This document shows, piece after piece, positions 36,716 through 45,867 of a DNA stretch of 64,000 nucleotides. Below the pieces are notes generated by a model. The model had not been told where the DNA came from. It saw only the letters and a program-made list of their open reading frames with translations, and searched no databases. The DNA comes from Saccharomyces mikatae IFO 1815 (Eukaryota > Ascomycota > Saccharomycetes > Saccharomycetales > Saccharomycetaceae), in contig NC_079257.1 of assembly GCF_947241705.1 (NCBI RefSeq), positions 62,001 through 126,000 on the forward strand, written 5' to 3'. How positions within the stretch are numbered: the stretch's first letter is position 1; each line of letters begins with the position of its first letter. A program made the position numbers and the translations under genes.

Positions 36716-36952
36716 TTAACGGATTTCTTCTAACGTGGTGGTCCAATTACGTTCTTTGAGTACCTTATCTTTGTAGCTGAATTGCCTCATCTCTATATTC
36801 AACATTTTCGGATTGATGTATTTTTCAGCCTTCCGCTGAAAGTGACGACGGTCTCCAAACGAATAGGGATAAGAAGCAAGGATGGAACGTTGAAGAAAAA
36901 AGCTAAGTGCAACCAACATACAGATGAATGTAAAAGTGTTGTCATAATTCAT
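36716..36952 (-). CDS. Unrecognised 78-residue small membrane protein (candidate gene)
   Basis: An ATG at 36952 on the complement opens a 78-codon frame in the 746 bp between UBP13 and SEF1, with 236 bp and 273 bp of spacer on its two sides, as for a separate gene. Residues ~7-27 (TFTFICMLVALSFFLQRSILA) form one hydrophobic segment, fit for a signal anchor. The rest is charged and not low-complexity: SYPYSFGDRRHFQRKAEKY through to LKERNWTTTLEEIR. Composition and codon use look like a real protein. I do not recognise the family or recall an S. cerevisiae annotation here. The -3 position of the start is not the favoured A. Confidence 0.55.
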   Translation of the reverse strand: MNYDNTFTFICMLVALSFFLQRSILASYPYSFGDRRHFQRKAEKYINPKMLNIEMRQFSYKDKVLKERNWTTTLEEIR

Positions 36953-37225
36953 GAGTCTTAGTTAAAGGATACAGATGAGTGCATTGTATATAAAAGATTA
37001 AGAATGGGAGTGAAATAAATAGGTAGCGGAATAAGTATTATATTGTAGTGTCCTTATCTTATATAGGACGTTGAGATAATAAACTGACAGATAATAGTTG
37101 TGTTCATCTATTCTTGACTACTGATACATTGGAAAACAATGCAAGAAAGAATATGTATAAATAGAAGGACTCGAAGTCCTAAATAGCTGTGTTAGCAGCA
37201 TTCGTTAGTAGAAACATCACGGCCA

Positions 37226-40200
37226 TCAAAATCCTTGCTCCATGTTCATATCAAACCACCCAAAAAAGTCATCGTTACTGGAATTTCCTTCAAGCCAGCC
37301 TGCACTTTGTTGCTGAAAAAAATCTGTCAGTTTATTTCCGGGAGTCTTCACATTATTTTCATTATCGATGCTTTGGTAGTTAAAGGGAGTTATAGTGTTT
37401 GCGCCGGAGAATTGTTGATTAGCTCTATTAATATTATTATTGATGCCGCTTTTGGCAAACAAGCTTAAAGGCGGGTATGCAGTGTTTTTAGATGAACCAG
37501 GATCGGAAACAACGGAATGCAAATCTGTCATGTTGTTTGACTTAAAAGCAACCGGTGTACGTGAGTGAGACATACTGCTCTGTGATCTTTCAATGGCGTT
37601 TACGTTATTGAATTGATTATTATAATTAATCGCAACATTTTGTAGATTGCTGTGTTCTCGTGGGCGCGGGTGATCCATACCCGACGTAACAGTATCTGGT
37701 AAACTACCAACAGGGTTCCTCAATGCTGGAACTGATGTAGGAAGGTGATTAACTGGTGTACTTGCTGATCTTTTCATAGAGAGATCAGAAATTACGTTTA
37801 GTCCGTTATTATAATAGTCTAAATTAGTACTTCTTGGATTATTATTCAAAGTAGGGCCAGAAGCGATCGGATAACTTGAATTGAAGGGCATAGTCATGAC
37901 ATTAGAGGCATCTAGTAGGGTCCTGCCGTTGTTATAATCGTTATCTTTTCCAGTATTAGCGAATAAGCTCTGAAATTTGACGCTACCTGTTTCTCCGAGC
38001 ATGGAAAGCGGTATTCCATTGATTTCCATTATTGAACCATCAGAGTCTCCGTTATTCGTCTTGGCTAGTTTTTCTGCCTGCTTCAAGGCATTCTTGGTAG
38101 GAATCAAAGTAGTAACAGTAGTTCCACTTGGTGTTGTTTTTGTAACAGTTTCAAAGTCGTCTCTAGAAATATGGTTATATAACGGCAATGGATAAAGTTT
38201 TCTGTCCATGATCCCACCCGAAGATGAAGGATCGTTGTAAACGCCATTTAAAGAATGTTTTTTTTTCTTAGCGGCTTTTTCTAATGCCTGCTTATTATAG
38301 TCGGGATCCATTTCTCTTCTTCTAGCCTCATGAACACACCAAACTAAGTCATAGAACAAGGATCCTGTTAAGTGTGATCTCATTCTAGAAATAATACCAT
38401 CTTCCTCTACAAAGACTTCCGGATGCATAATTAATACGAAATTCAATTTCTCTAACATACTTGCAGTCCTCGAAATATCATTCTCTACACTGGTGGCCCA
38501 TGCAGTTAACTGATTTCTATAAAGTCTATGAATAGTGACCACTGATTGTCTTGCTGAATCAAAATATTTGTCAGGAAGTAAAGGGGTCAGTTGCAATTTG
38601 AACAGTATCAATGCAGAAAATGTAGCAGCTTGTCGAATGTAAATAGGAAGTTCAATAAGTTGTTGTGTTTCTAAAAGGTTGTTCAATAAAGTAACGATTT
38701 TAGTAGCTGTTAGATAAGCTTCCGTGACATATGGAATTTGATCAGTAGGGGGAGTTTCAGGTAAGAATGCAAAACAACAAACTGTTAGTTTAACATAAAG
38801 AAAATAGATATTTACAACGTCGTCATTCTGGAAATTTAAAGTTTTCGCTAATAAATCCAACTCTTTCCCTAAGATAGACAAGGTTTCCGCACGGTATTTT
38901 GGCTCCAATAAACCATCAGGGCTGGAAACGGAAGATCCAATAATATGGGATAATTTTGCTTGGAAATTGGCTAAGCTTAATAATCTTCTAAATCTACCCG
39001 GCAGTTTGTATTTACTTTCAATGTGTGGCTCCTTCGTTTTGATATTTTTATCACTAACATTGTTATTATTGTTACTACTACTACTATTGTCGTTGTCTTC
39101 CTCTGATTCTTCGTCACTACAAGATAAAGCTTTTTCTAACAAATAGTCTGTTTGTGAAGTTGGTGGCAAACCAAGAATACTTGCCCAACAAAGTTCGGCA
39201 AAAAATATCCCTAACCAAGTCCTAGTTCTCCACTTTTCTGCATTTGGCATTGAAGTCTGAGTTCTTGTAAATTCTGAGATAAATTCACCTCTATGCAAAC
39301 CAAGTTGGTAGGACAATGATTTAGCTAATCCTACAAAGCGGTAAGAACAATCATCTAGAACTTTTTGATTAGGCAAAGGCCAAATGCATAAAATTAGTAA
39401 AGCTTGAGAGATATGTGTGGATCGGGGAGTTCTTATCCAACAAGTTTCTATAGCCAATTGTTTGATCAAGGAGCTTAATTTGCAATACATAGTTGGTTCA
39501 GGATCAGACAAACATGCTGTCAACATGACGGTCCAGAAAAGTAGTTGAGATTGAGAGTAGAGCTCGGTAGCATTATTGGAATACATTATAGGAAAATATG
39601 GTAGGTATCTAGTCACAAAAATATGATGCAGTTTATTCGCTTTCTCAATGGAAAGGCTTATATCACCCAGTACAAATTCATCTACGTTTGCATGTGGCGA
39701 AGGTAATAATGGCATAGTCGTGGTAGTGGCTACAACAGGTGTTTTTGTTTTATGGGTGTTGTTGTTTACATCAACATATTTCGCTGCTCCAAAGGGTGTC
39801 TTGTTCGTCGCAGCAGTAACGGCGGTTGATGAAGCATGCGGAGAATAGGCTGTGTGATTTGGCGAGAAGGGGCCGCTAGGTGTGTTATTTACTGAGTTAT
39901 TCTTGTAATAAGCCATTTGCAGAGCGGGAGGTAAAGACTCTTTGGAGTTATTGGGTAATGCTGAGTCATTCAGCAGAGGCGGCAATTTGTTCGGTTCTGT
40001 CGCTACAAGGCTCTTCGAGCTTTGAGCCAAAGAAGATGCGCGTAATTTAGTGCGAGGTGATGCCTCATTATTCTTATTGTTGACGTGATTGGCTTGAAGG
40101 AGCTGTGGCTCCCTGGACAAATACGTCTGGACTGACACCTTGGAATCTCGTTGAGCTGCGGAAGAAGTTGGAGAGCCTGATGAGGGAGAAGAATCTTGGT

Positions 40201-40678
40201 TAGGAATAATAGTACCCGGGGTTGGTGTTGGATGCAGATTAAGTTTATTCAAAAGGTTATTACCCATAGGGATATGTTGTAGAAGATGAACAAAAACACC
40301 GTCATTAGCCAGAAGAGTATCGAGTTTAGATTTAATTTCATCTACATCTTGTCTCAGTAATTGCAACTGGGAGCCCTTTTTAGGCCTAAATTGTGGATTA
40401 ATTTCACAGTGGAGACCAATTTTTTCGCATCTAGAGCAAGGATGAGGAAAGTTTTGGCTGGCATCGCACTTGATTTTGTGCTGTCTACAATGTGTACATG
40501 ATGTGACTGGTCTATGATTAATTTGATGACTGTCATCATGATGAGATATTCGTTGTTTCTTGTTAGAAAATTGCTGCTGTTGCAACTGCTGCTGCTGCTG
40601 CTGCTGCTCCGGCTGTCTTTTCATATGAGAAGAATTAAAATCTTGGTCTTGGTCAGAATCTCGATTATCCTTCACCAT
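37226..40678 (-). CDS. SEF1: Sef1, Zn(II)2Cys6 transcription factor
   Basis: The product has 1150 residues. A Gln-rich N-terminus (QQQQQQQLQQQQ at ~25-36) precedes the binuclear cluster at 61-91 (CTHCRQHKIKC, nine residues, CSRCEKIGLHC), an exact C-x2-C-x6-C-x9-C-x2-C-x6-C pattern. A fungal transcription-factor middle homology region spans ~350-800, and an Asn/Ser-rich tail ends in an acidic-hydrophobic segment (NDDFFGWFDMNMEQGF) that looks like an activation domain. In S. cerevisiae it is a putative regulator and a suppressor of an essential-gene defect; in Candida albicans the orthologue drives iron-uptake genes. Its targets in this genus are not settled. Confidence 0.95.
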   Translation of the reverse strand: MVKDNRDSDQDQDFNSSHMKRQPEQQQQQQQLQQQQFSNKKQRISHHDDSHQINHRPVTSCTHCRQHKIKCDASQNFPHPCSRCEKIGLHCEINPQFRPKKGSQLQLLRQDVDEIKSKLDTLLANDGVFVHLLQHIPMGNNLLNKLNLHPTPTPGTIIPNQDSSPSSGSPTSSAAQRDSKVSVQTYLSREPQLLQANHVNNKNNEASPRTKLRASSLAQSSKSLVATEPNKLPPLLNDSALPNNSKESLPPALQMAYYKNNSVNNTPSGPFSPNHTAYSPHASSTAVTAATNKTPFGAAKYVDVNNNTHKTKTPVVATTTTMPLLPSPHANVDEFVLGDISLSIEKANKLHHIFVTRYLPYFPIMYSNNATELYSQSQLLFWTVMLTACLSDPEPTMYCKLSSLIKQLAIETCWIRTPRSTHISQALLILCIWPLPNQKVLDDCSYRFVGLAKSLSYQLGLHRGEFISEFTRTQTSMPNAEKWRTRTWLGIFFAELCWASILGLPPTSQTDYLLEKALSCSDEESEEDNDNSSSSNNNNNVSDKNIKTKEPHIESKYKLPGRFRRLLSLANFQAKLSHIIGSSVSSPDGLLEPKYRAETLSILGKELDLLAKTLNFQNDDVVNIYFLYVKLTVCCFAFLPETPPTDQIPYVTEAYLTATKIVTLLNNLLETQQLIELPIYIRQAATFSALILFKLQLTPLLPDKYFDSARQSVVTIHRLYRNQLTAWATSVENDISRTASMLEKLNFVLIMHPEVFVEEDGIISRMRSHLTGSLFYDLVWCVHEARRREMDPDYNKQALEKAAKKKKHSLNGVYNDPSSSGGIMDRKLYPLPLYNHISRDDFETVTKTTPSGTTVTTLIPTKNALKQAEKLAKTNNGDSDGSIMEINGIPLSMLGETGSVKFQSLFANTGKDNDYNNGRTLLDASNVMTMPFNSSYPIASGPTLNNNPRSTNLDYYNNGLNVISDLSMKRSASTPVNHLPTSVPALRNPVGSLPDTVTSGMDHPRPREHSNLQNVAINYNNQFNNVNAIERSQSSMSHSRTPVAFKSNNMTDLHSVVSDPGSSKNTAYPPLSLFAKSGINNNINRANQQFSGANTITPFNYQSIDNENNVKTPGNKLTDFFQQQSAGWLEGNSSNDDFFGWFDMNMEQGF
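40570..40610. repeat. Coding CAG/CTG tract (poly-Gln of Sef1)
   Basis: CTG repeats on the plus strand (CAG on the coding strand, with a CAA interruption) encode two Gln runs near the Sef1 N-terminus. They are a likely site of length variation. Confidence 0.85.
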
Positions 40679-40951
40679 AACGAGAATTCGGATGTGCAGC
40701 GCCCAATATTACTGGTATGTAGGTCTTATGACATTAGGGTTTTTTCAGAGAATTATATAGAGATATGTATAGAAACAGAAACTTGTATTTTTATAGCCAT
40801 TCCTTTACATGATGTAAAGAAAAATGATCCAATGAACGGCCCTTCGTGTAGAGTGAGGTTGAACTAGAATAAAAGAAAAGTAAAAGTCTTACTTGGATAT
40901 ATATATATATCAATTATACCGTTCTATATAGTAAGATTGTTTATTGAAGGC

Positions 40952-41737
40952 TTATTTGGACTTGGTAAACCTCAAGTAAGGTTTAATTTCGTTAAATTCA
41001 CCAAATTTAGTCTTGGCTTCCTCATTGGAAACAGATGGGGGAATAATAACGTCATCGGCGGGCTGCCAATTAATTGGAGTGACCACGCCCTCCTTGTCAC
41101 TTAATTGCAATGCGTCAATAACCCTTAGCACTTCTGAGGTGTTTCTCCCGACTGTGGAAGGGTAGGTGAAGATAAGCCTGATCTTCTTCTTGGGGTCAAT
41201 AACGAAGACTGATCTCACGGTCTTTAATGAACCATCGTTGATATTCTTGAATCCTTCAGCATCTACCATGTCGTATAAAAAGGCCACGTTTCTGAAAGTG
41301 TCGCCAATGATAGGAAATCCAACATTCTTCACCTTTGCAATTTCCTTGATGTCTTGAATCCATTTTTCATGCGATTCAACATCTTCCACTGAAAGACCGA
41401 TCAATTTCACGTTTCTCTTGTCGAATTCTGGCTTTAATTTGGCGAATGCGCTAACTTCAGTAGTACACACGGGCGTAAAGTCTGCTGGATGGGAAAATAA
41501 GACCCCCCAAGAATTACCCAAGTAGTCGTAAAAGTTGATTTTGCCGACTGTGGTGTCAGCATCGAAGTTAGGCGCGTCTGAGTTTATTCTTAGTCTTGGT
41601 TGGTCACTTTGCTTGAACTGTTTGCACAGAATAGGTGCTGTGGCAAATGTTTTAATTGTCTGGGATTGCAAGTGAGCCTGTCTGGGGAGAGTCCACACAG
41701 TTCTCTTTACCTGAGCACTACAAATTCTACTAAACAT
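40952..41737 (-). CDS. PRX1: Prx1, mitochondrial 1-Cys peroxiredoxin
   Basis: The ATG at 41737 (MFSRICSAQVKRTVW) gives 261 residues, the yeast length. The upstream open frame has no ATG. The N-terminus is a mitochondrial presequence (basic, no acidic residues to ~43). The Prx6-type thioredoxin fold has peroxidatic Cys91 in HPADFTPVCTTE, and the long C-terminal extension ends YLRFTKSK. The enzyme reduces hydroperoxides in the mitochondrial matrix and is recycled by glutathione, Grx2 or Trx3/Trr2. Its promoter has two STRE sites and a Yap-type TTACGTAA, which fit oxidative-stress control. Confidence 0.97.
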   Translation of the reverse strand: MFSRICSAQVKRTVWTLPRQAHLQSQTIKTFATAPILCKQFKQSDQPRLRINSDAPNFDADTTVGKINFYDYLGNSWGVLFSHPADFTPVCTTEVSAFAKLKPEFDKRNVKLIGLSVEDVESHEKWIQDIKEIAKVKNVGFPIIGDTFRNVAFLYDMVDAEGFKNINDGSLKTVRSVFVIDPKKKIRLIFTYPSTVGRNTSEVLRVIDALQLSDKEGVVTPINWQPADDVIIPPSVSNEEAKTKFGEFNEIKPYLRFTKSK

Positions 41738-42048
41738 TCTATGATTTCTTACTGCCTCAAACTCTGCCGTCTTACCTGAAGAGCGTATAAACACACTTTT
41801 TTCATAATTTCACTCCTCTTTTTATATACTAATAGCGACATCCGGGCCCCTTCCTTACGTAATTAAAAAATCTCCGGGGTTGTTTCTCTTCCGGGAAACC
41901 CCTTCCCGGAGATCATGGCTGAAAAAAAAAAAATAGCCGCCCACAATCAGTCACTATATACGGAAGGTCTAAAAAAGGAAAGAGGTTCGTCCCTAGTGAC
42001 TAGCAAGAACTAGAAGAAAGTATATATATATCCTGTACTGAATATATT
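41738..42048. promoter_or_regulatory. PRX1 promoter with STRE, Yap site and Gal4-type palindrome
   Basis: CCCCT STREs (Msn2/4) lie at 41847-41851 and 41899-41903. TTACGTAA at 41855-41862 is a full Yap-family site. A 21 bp palindrome (41890-41910) follows. These lie 110-175 bp upstream of PRX1. The opposite side leads to a small ORF and then KIP1. Confidence 0.7.
41890..41910. promoter_or_regulatory. Perfect 8+5+8 palindrome, matches the Gal4 consensus
   Basis: TCCGGGAA, ACCCC, TTCCCGGA form a perfect inverted repeat. Within it CGG-N11-CCG (41892-41908) also meets every fixed position of the Gal4 17-mer CGGRNNRCYNYNYNCCG. The core also contains an STRE. Zinc-cluster dimers bind such sites; which one acts here is unknown. 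Confidence 0.55.
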
Positions 42049-42270
42049 ATGGCTGAAGCTCAAGGACTTATGAAGAAGGAACTAACTAGTGCCGATATAT
42101 ATTTAAAGGGGATTTTAAAGGCTCGATTTCTGTTAGGTGACTCCAAACTCGCGGCAAAGGGTAACAAAGGGCTCTTAAATGCGCTTACGGCTCCTTATTC
42201 TTTAGGATTAGCCAATTCTATTATGTCAGAAAAAGCAAGTAGTGGTGGTCTCTCTTTGGACCATCACTGA
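42049..42270 (+). CDS. Unrecognised 73-residue small ORF upstream of KIP1 (candidate)
   Basis: ATG at 42049 has A at -3 and GCT as second codon, a favourable yeast context, about 20 nt after a TATATATATA tract. The product begins MAEAQGLMKKELTSADIYLK and ends SSGGLSLDHH. It is basic and mixed in composition, with a mildly hydrophobic stretch (LLNALTAPYSLGLANSIM). It ends 161 bp before KIP1. It could be an independent small gene, an upstream ORF in a long KIP1 leader, or chance. I recognise no family. Confidence 0.35.
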   Translation: MAEAQGLMKKELTSADIYLKGILKARFLLGDSKLAAKGNKGLLNALTAPYSLGLANSIMSEKASSGGLSLDHH

Positions 42271-42304
42271 TACTCATAGCATCTCTTCTTGGTTGTTTGC
42301 CTAC

Positions 42305-42311
42305 TTTCGCG
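42305..42311 (-). promoter_or_regulatory. SCB-type CGCGAAA upstream of KIP1
   Basis: TTTCGCG on the plus strand is CGCGAAA on the complement, fitting the CRCGAAA cell-cycle box. It lies about 121 bp before KIP1, whose expression is expected to be periodic. A single site is weak evidence. Confidence 0.35.
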
Positions 42312-42431
42312 TTGCTGTGGCCTGCAAAGCGCGCGCCACTCCTTGTGAACAAATATATACAAACAAACACATAAACAATCAACAACAGTTCGCAGATCTT
42401 TCACTATATATGCCAAGATAGGTGAACAAAG

Positions 42432-45400
42432 ATGGCTCGTTCTTCCTTGCCTAGCCGCCGCACCGCACAATTTAAATTGAACAAGAGGAAGACTATTGCG
42501 CATGCTCCATCTCCCGGCCTTTCGAATGGAATGCACACTGTAACGCCGCCCATCTGTAATAATAATTCTACCACTTCAGACTCCAATATCCATGTATACG
42601 TGAGGTGTAGATCGCGCAACAAAAGAGAAATAGACGAAAAAAGTAGCGTAGTGATTTCTACCCTGGGACCACAGGGAAAGGAGATTATTCTCTCCAACGG
42701 TTCCCACCAATCATACTCATCGTCGAAGAAAACTTATCAATTTGATCAGGTGTTCGGTGCAGAATCTGATCAAGAAACGGTATTCAATGCCACTGCAAAA
42801 AACTATATTAGAGAAATGTTGCATGGCTACAATTGTACAATATTCGCATATGGTCAAACAGGAACAGGTAAAACCTACACCATGTCTGGCGACATAAACA
42901 TTCTCGGTGACGTACAATCCACAGATAAGCTGTTATTGGGAGAACACGCAGGTATTATACCACGCGTCCTAGTTGATTTATTTAAAGAATTAAGCACTTT
43001 GAACAGAGAGTATTCCGTAAAAATATCTTTCTTAGAGTTGTACAACGAAAATCTGAAAGATTTACTCTCTGATAGCGACGATGATGATCCTGTAGTGAAT
43101 GATACCAAGAGGCAAATTCGCATTTTTGATAACAATAATAATAATTCGTCCATTATGGTCAAAGGAATGCAAGAAATATTTATTAACTCTGCTCACGAGG
43201 GCTTGAATCTGTTAATGCAAGGTTCTTTGAAAAGGAAGGTGGCCGCTACTAAGTGCAATGATCTCTCGTCGAGATCTCATACGGTTTTTACAATCACGAC
43301 AAACATAGTTGAACAAGACAGCAAAGACCATGGACAAAACAAAAATTTTGTCAAAATCGGTAAATTGAATTTGGTAGATTTGGCTGGCAGCGAGAACATC
43401 AACAGATCGGGTGCAGAGAATAAGAGGGCTCAAGAAGCTGGCCTGATTAACAAATCACTATTAACATTAGGTCGTGTCATCAACGCCCTCGTTGATCATT
43501 CCAACCATATACCATACAGAGAATCCAAGTTGACAAGATTACTACAAGACTCTTTAGGTGGTATGACGAAAACATGCATCATTGCTACTGTATCACCTGC
43601 GAAAATATCCATGGAAGAGACTGCAAGCACGCTAGAATATGCAACGAGAGCCAAATCTATTAAAAATACTCCACAAGTTAACCAGTCTTTATCAAAGGAC
43701 ACATGTCTCAAAGACTACATTCAAGAGATTGAAAAATTAAAAAACGACCTGAAAAATTCAAGAAACAAACAAGGCATATTTATCACTCAAGACCAATTGG
43801 ATCTTTACGAAAGCAATTCCATACTAATCGATGAACAAAATTTGAAAATACATAACTTACGAGAACAGATTAAAAAGTTCAAGGAAAAATATCTAACTCA
43901 GTTAGATATCAATAATTTGTTACAATCTGAAAAAGAGAAACTTGTTACTGTAATACGAGATTTTGACATAGACTATTCCCACTTTTATTCTAAAATTCAA
44001 CAGATTCACTATACTAACCTCGAGCTTATAAATCAAGTCACTCAACAAAGAGATTCATCACATGAAAACTGTCAAAAACAATACACTGCCAACCAGAATA
44101 TGCAACTAAAAATTTCCCAACAGGTACTACAAACTCTAAACAGTCTGCAAAATTCTTTAAGAAACTATAATTCAAAATTCTCTCAAGTCATCAACGGCGT
44201 AACTGAAGAGTTAACCAACAGCGTAAATTCTCATAAAGTCAACCATGATTCTACTTTCAAGTCATTAATGAATACCACAGCGAATTTACTGATGATTAAA
44301 ATGAACGAACTTGTCCTCAGTATTTCGAATTCATTTAAAGATTTCCAGAGTGATTTTGCTTCTCACTGTAATAAAGATTTGAATGATATTTATCAATCAC
44401 ATAAGCTTCTTTTAAGAAATCTACAAAGTGATATCAAAAAATGTCTTGATTCGATAGGGCGCTCAGTATTAGCTTCCATAAACGAAATATCGGATAGTTG
44501 TTCCACAAACTTGAATAGTATGAATGTTTTAATAAACAAACATGAATCAGAAGTATTAAAAGTAATTGAAAAGAAAGATTCGGAAATAAAAAAACTGAAA
44601 AACGATTTGGTCAATGAGCGTAAGATCTCTAATGAATTCAGCGAACAGTTGACGCAATTGAAGTGGTATTTCCAAAATCATGTATCTAGGACTCGCAACG
44701 AACTTCATGATGAACTTGACGGATTTATTAATAAGTTGAAGGACAAACAACTTAAATTAGATCAAGACATCTGGCATAAAACGACCTCCGTTTTCAATCA
44801 AACTGATATTGCCGTTAATAAAATTTATTCTGAATCAATATTATCCTTGACACAAGATGTTGAAGGGGCTTTAGAGACAGTTTCTCATAACAATGCAGCT
44901 TTCACAAAGAATATGACTGGTCTATCACACGAAATGGACGTGAACATATCCTCCAAACTGAAGAGTTTGCCCATTGATAGATTTTTGAATGAAATATCAC
45001 ACAAAATTTGTAAAAACAGTGGTGACAATAATAATAATGTGCCAGAATCAAATCCAGTATTGGATTCAATCAAGAAATTTCAAAATACGATCTGTTCAGA
45101 TAATGCTTTAACGAATGAGAAGATGATGACGTTAACCGATGCAGTAACATCACATATCGAAACCATAGCTAATGAAAACAATATCAATTTAACTGTAATG
45201 AACGAAAATTTCAACTCTTTATGCAGTTTTATATTAACCGATTACGAAAAGAACATCATACAAATCTCAAAAACACAAAATGAAGTACTTACTGAACACT
45301 TTGAGGGCTTACAGTCATTGAATGAAAAGGGTATAAACATTATCACTACCCACAGTATAGAAAAACCTCTCAGTGAGTATGTACGACCTGAATCGTCTGT

Positions 45401-45773
45401 TACCAAGACTTTACCCTTATTGGACTATCCAAAACAACTCCAAATTTACAGGGACGCTGAAATTAAGAGCAAAGACGACACTATAAAGTCTCGTCCTTGT
45501 GCATCAAACTCATTTACAAGAGAAAACTTTGCTGTCTCACATTTCAGTCCAAAGACTCCGGTACCTGTACCTGATCAACCCTTACCAAAAGTACTTATAC
45601 CAAAAAGCATAAACTCCACCAAATCCAGTAGGTCAAAAACCTTACCAAATACAGATGACACTGGACGAGAGTCACATAACAATTTGAAGAGAAGGTTTAC
45701 GACGGAACCAATACTAAAGGGAGAGGAAACTGAAAATAATGACCCATCACAAAACAAGAAAGTTCATCAATAA
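42432..45773 (+). CDS. KIP1: Kip1, kinesin-5 mitotic motor
   Basis: The product has 1113 residues (1111 in S. cerevisiae). The motor domain spans ~50-420: P-loop GQTGTGKTYT at ~143-152, switch I NDLSSRSHTVF and switch II LVDLAGSEN. A neck and long coiled-coil stalk (~430-930) let it form bipolar tetramers. The tail has a BimC-type FSPKTPVPVP with a likely Cdk site, and basic clusters suited to nuclear import. Kip1 crosslinks and slides antiparallel spindle microtubules, overlapping with Cin8. The gene converges on SKT5 with a 94 bp spacer. Confidence 0.98.
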   Translation: MARSSLPSRRTAQFKLNKRKTIAHAPSPGLSNGMHTVTPPICNNNSTTSDSNIHVYVRCRSRNKREIDEKSSVVISTLGPQGKEIILSNGSHQSYSSSKKTYQFDQVFGAESDQETVFNATAKNYIREMLHGYNCTIFAYGQTGTGKTYTMSGDINILGDVQSTDKLLLGEHAGIIPRVLVDLFKELSTLNREYSVKISFLELYNENLKDLLSDSDDDDPVVNDTKRQIRIFDNNNNNSSIMVKGMQEIFINSAHEGLNLLMQGSLKRKVAATKCNDLSSRSHTVFTITTNIVEQDSKDHGQNKNFVKIGKLNLVDLAGSENINRSGAENKRAQEAGLINKSLLTLGRVINALVDHSNHIPYRESKLTRLLQDSLGGMTKTCIIATVSPAKISMEETASTLEYATRAKSIKNTPQVNQSLSKDTCLKDYIQEIEKLKNDLKNSRNKQGIFITQDQLDLYESNSILIDEQNLKIHNLREQIKKFKEKYLTQLDINNLLQSEKEKLVTVIRDFDIDYSHFYSKIQQIHYTNLELINQVTQQRDSSHENCQKQYTANQNMQLKISQQVLQTLNSLQNSLRNYNSKFSQVINGVTEELTNSVNSHKVNHDSTFKSLMNTTANLLMIKMNELVLSISNSFKDFQSDFASHCNKDLNDIYQSHKLLLRNLQSDIKKCLDSIGRSVLASINEISDSCSTNLNSMNVLINKHESEVLKVIEKKDSEIKKLKNDLVNERKISNEFSEQLTQLKWYFQNHVSRTRNELHDELDGFINKLKDKQLKLDQDIWHKTTSVFNQTDIAVNKIYSESILSLTQDVEGALETVSHNNAAFTKNMTGLSHEMDVNISSKLKSLPIDRFLNEISHKICKNSGDNNNNVPESNPVLDSIKKFQNTICSDNALTNEKMMTLTDAVTSHIETIANENNINLTVMNENFNSLCSFILTDYEKNIIQISKTQNEVLTEHFEGLQSLNEKGINIITTHSIEKPLSEYVRPESSVTKTLPLLDYPKQLQIYRDAEIKSKDDTIKSRPCASNSFTRENFAVSHFSPKTPVPVPDQPLPKVLIPKSINSTKSSRSKTLPNTDDTGRESHNNLKRRFTTEPILKGEETENNDPSQNKKVHQ

Positions 45774-45867
45774 TGAAATACTGCAGTTGTAAAATATTCT
45801 GTATCACTATATGCATTGAGTGTAAATTGTTGTGTCTTTAAGGAATGAAACCAATTAGTATATGTAC

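Noticed and set aside
41914-42012. 32-codon ORF beginning with an A12 run before the 73-codon ORF
   Set aside because: It is very short and the homopolymer accounts for its Lys run; no support as a gene.
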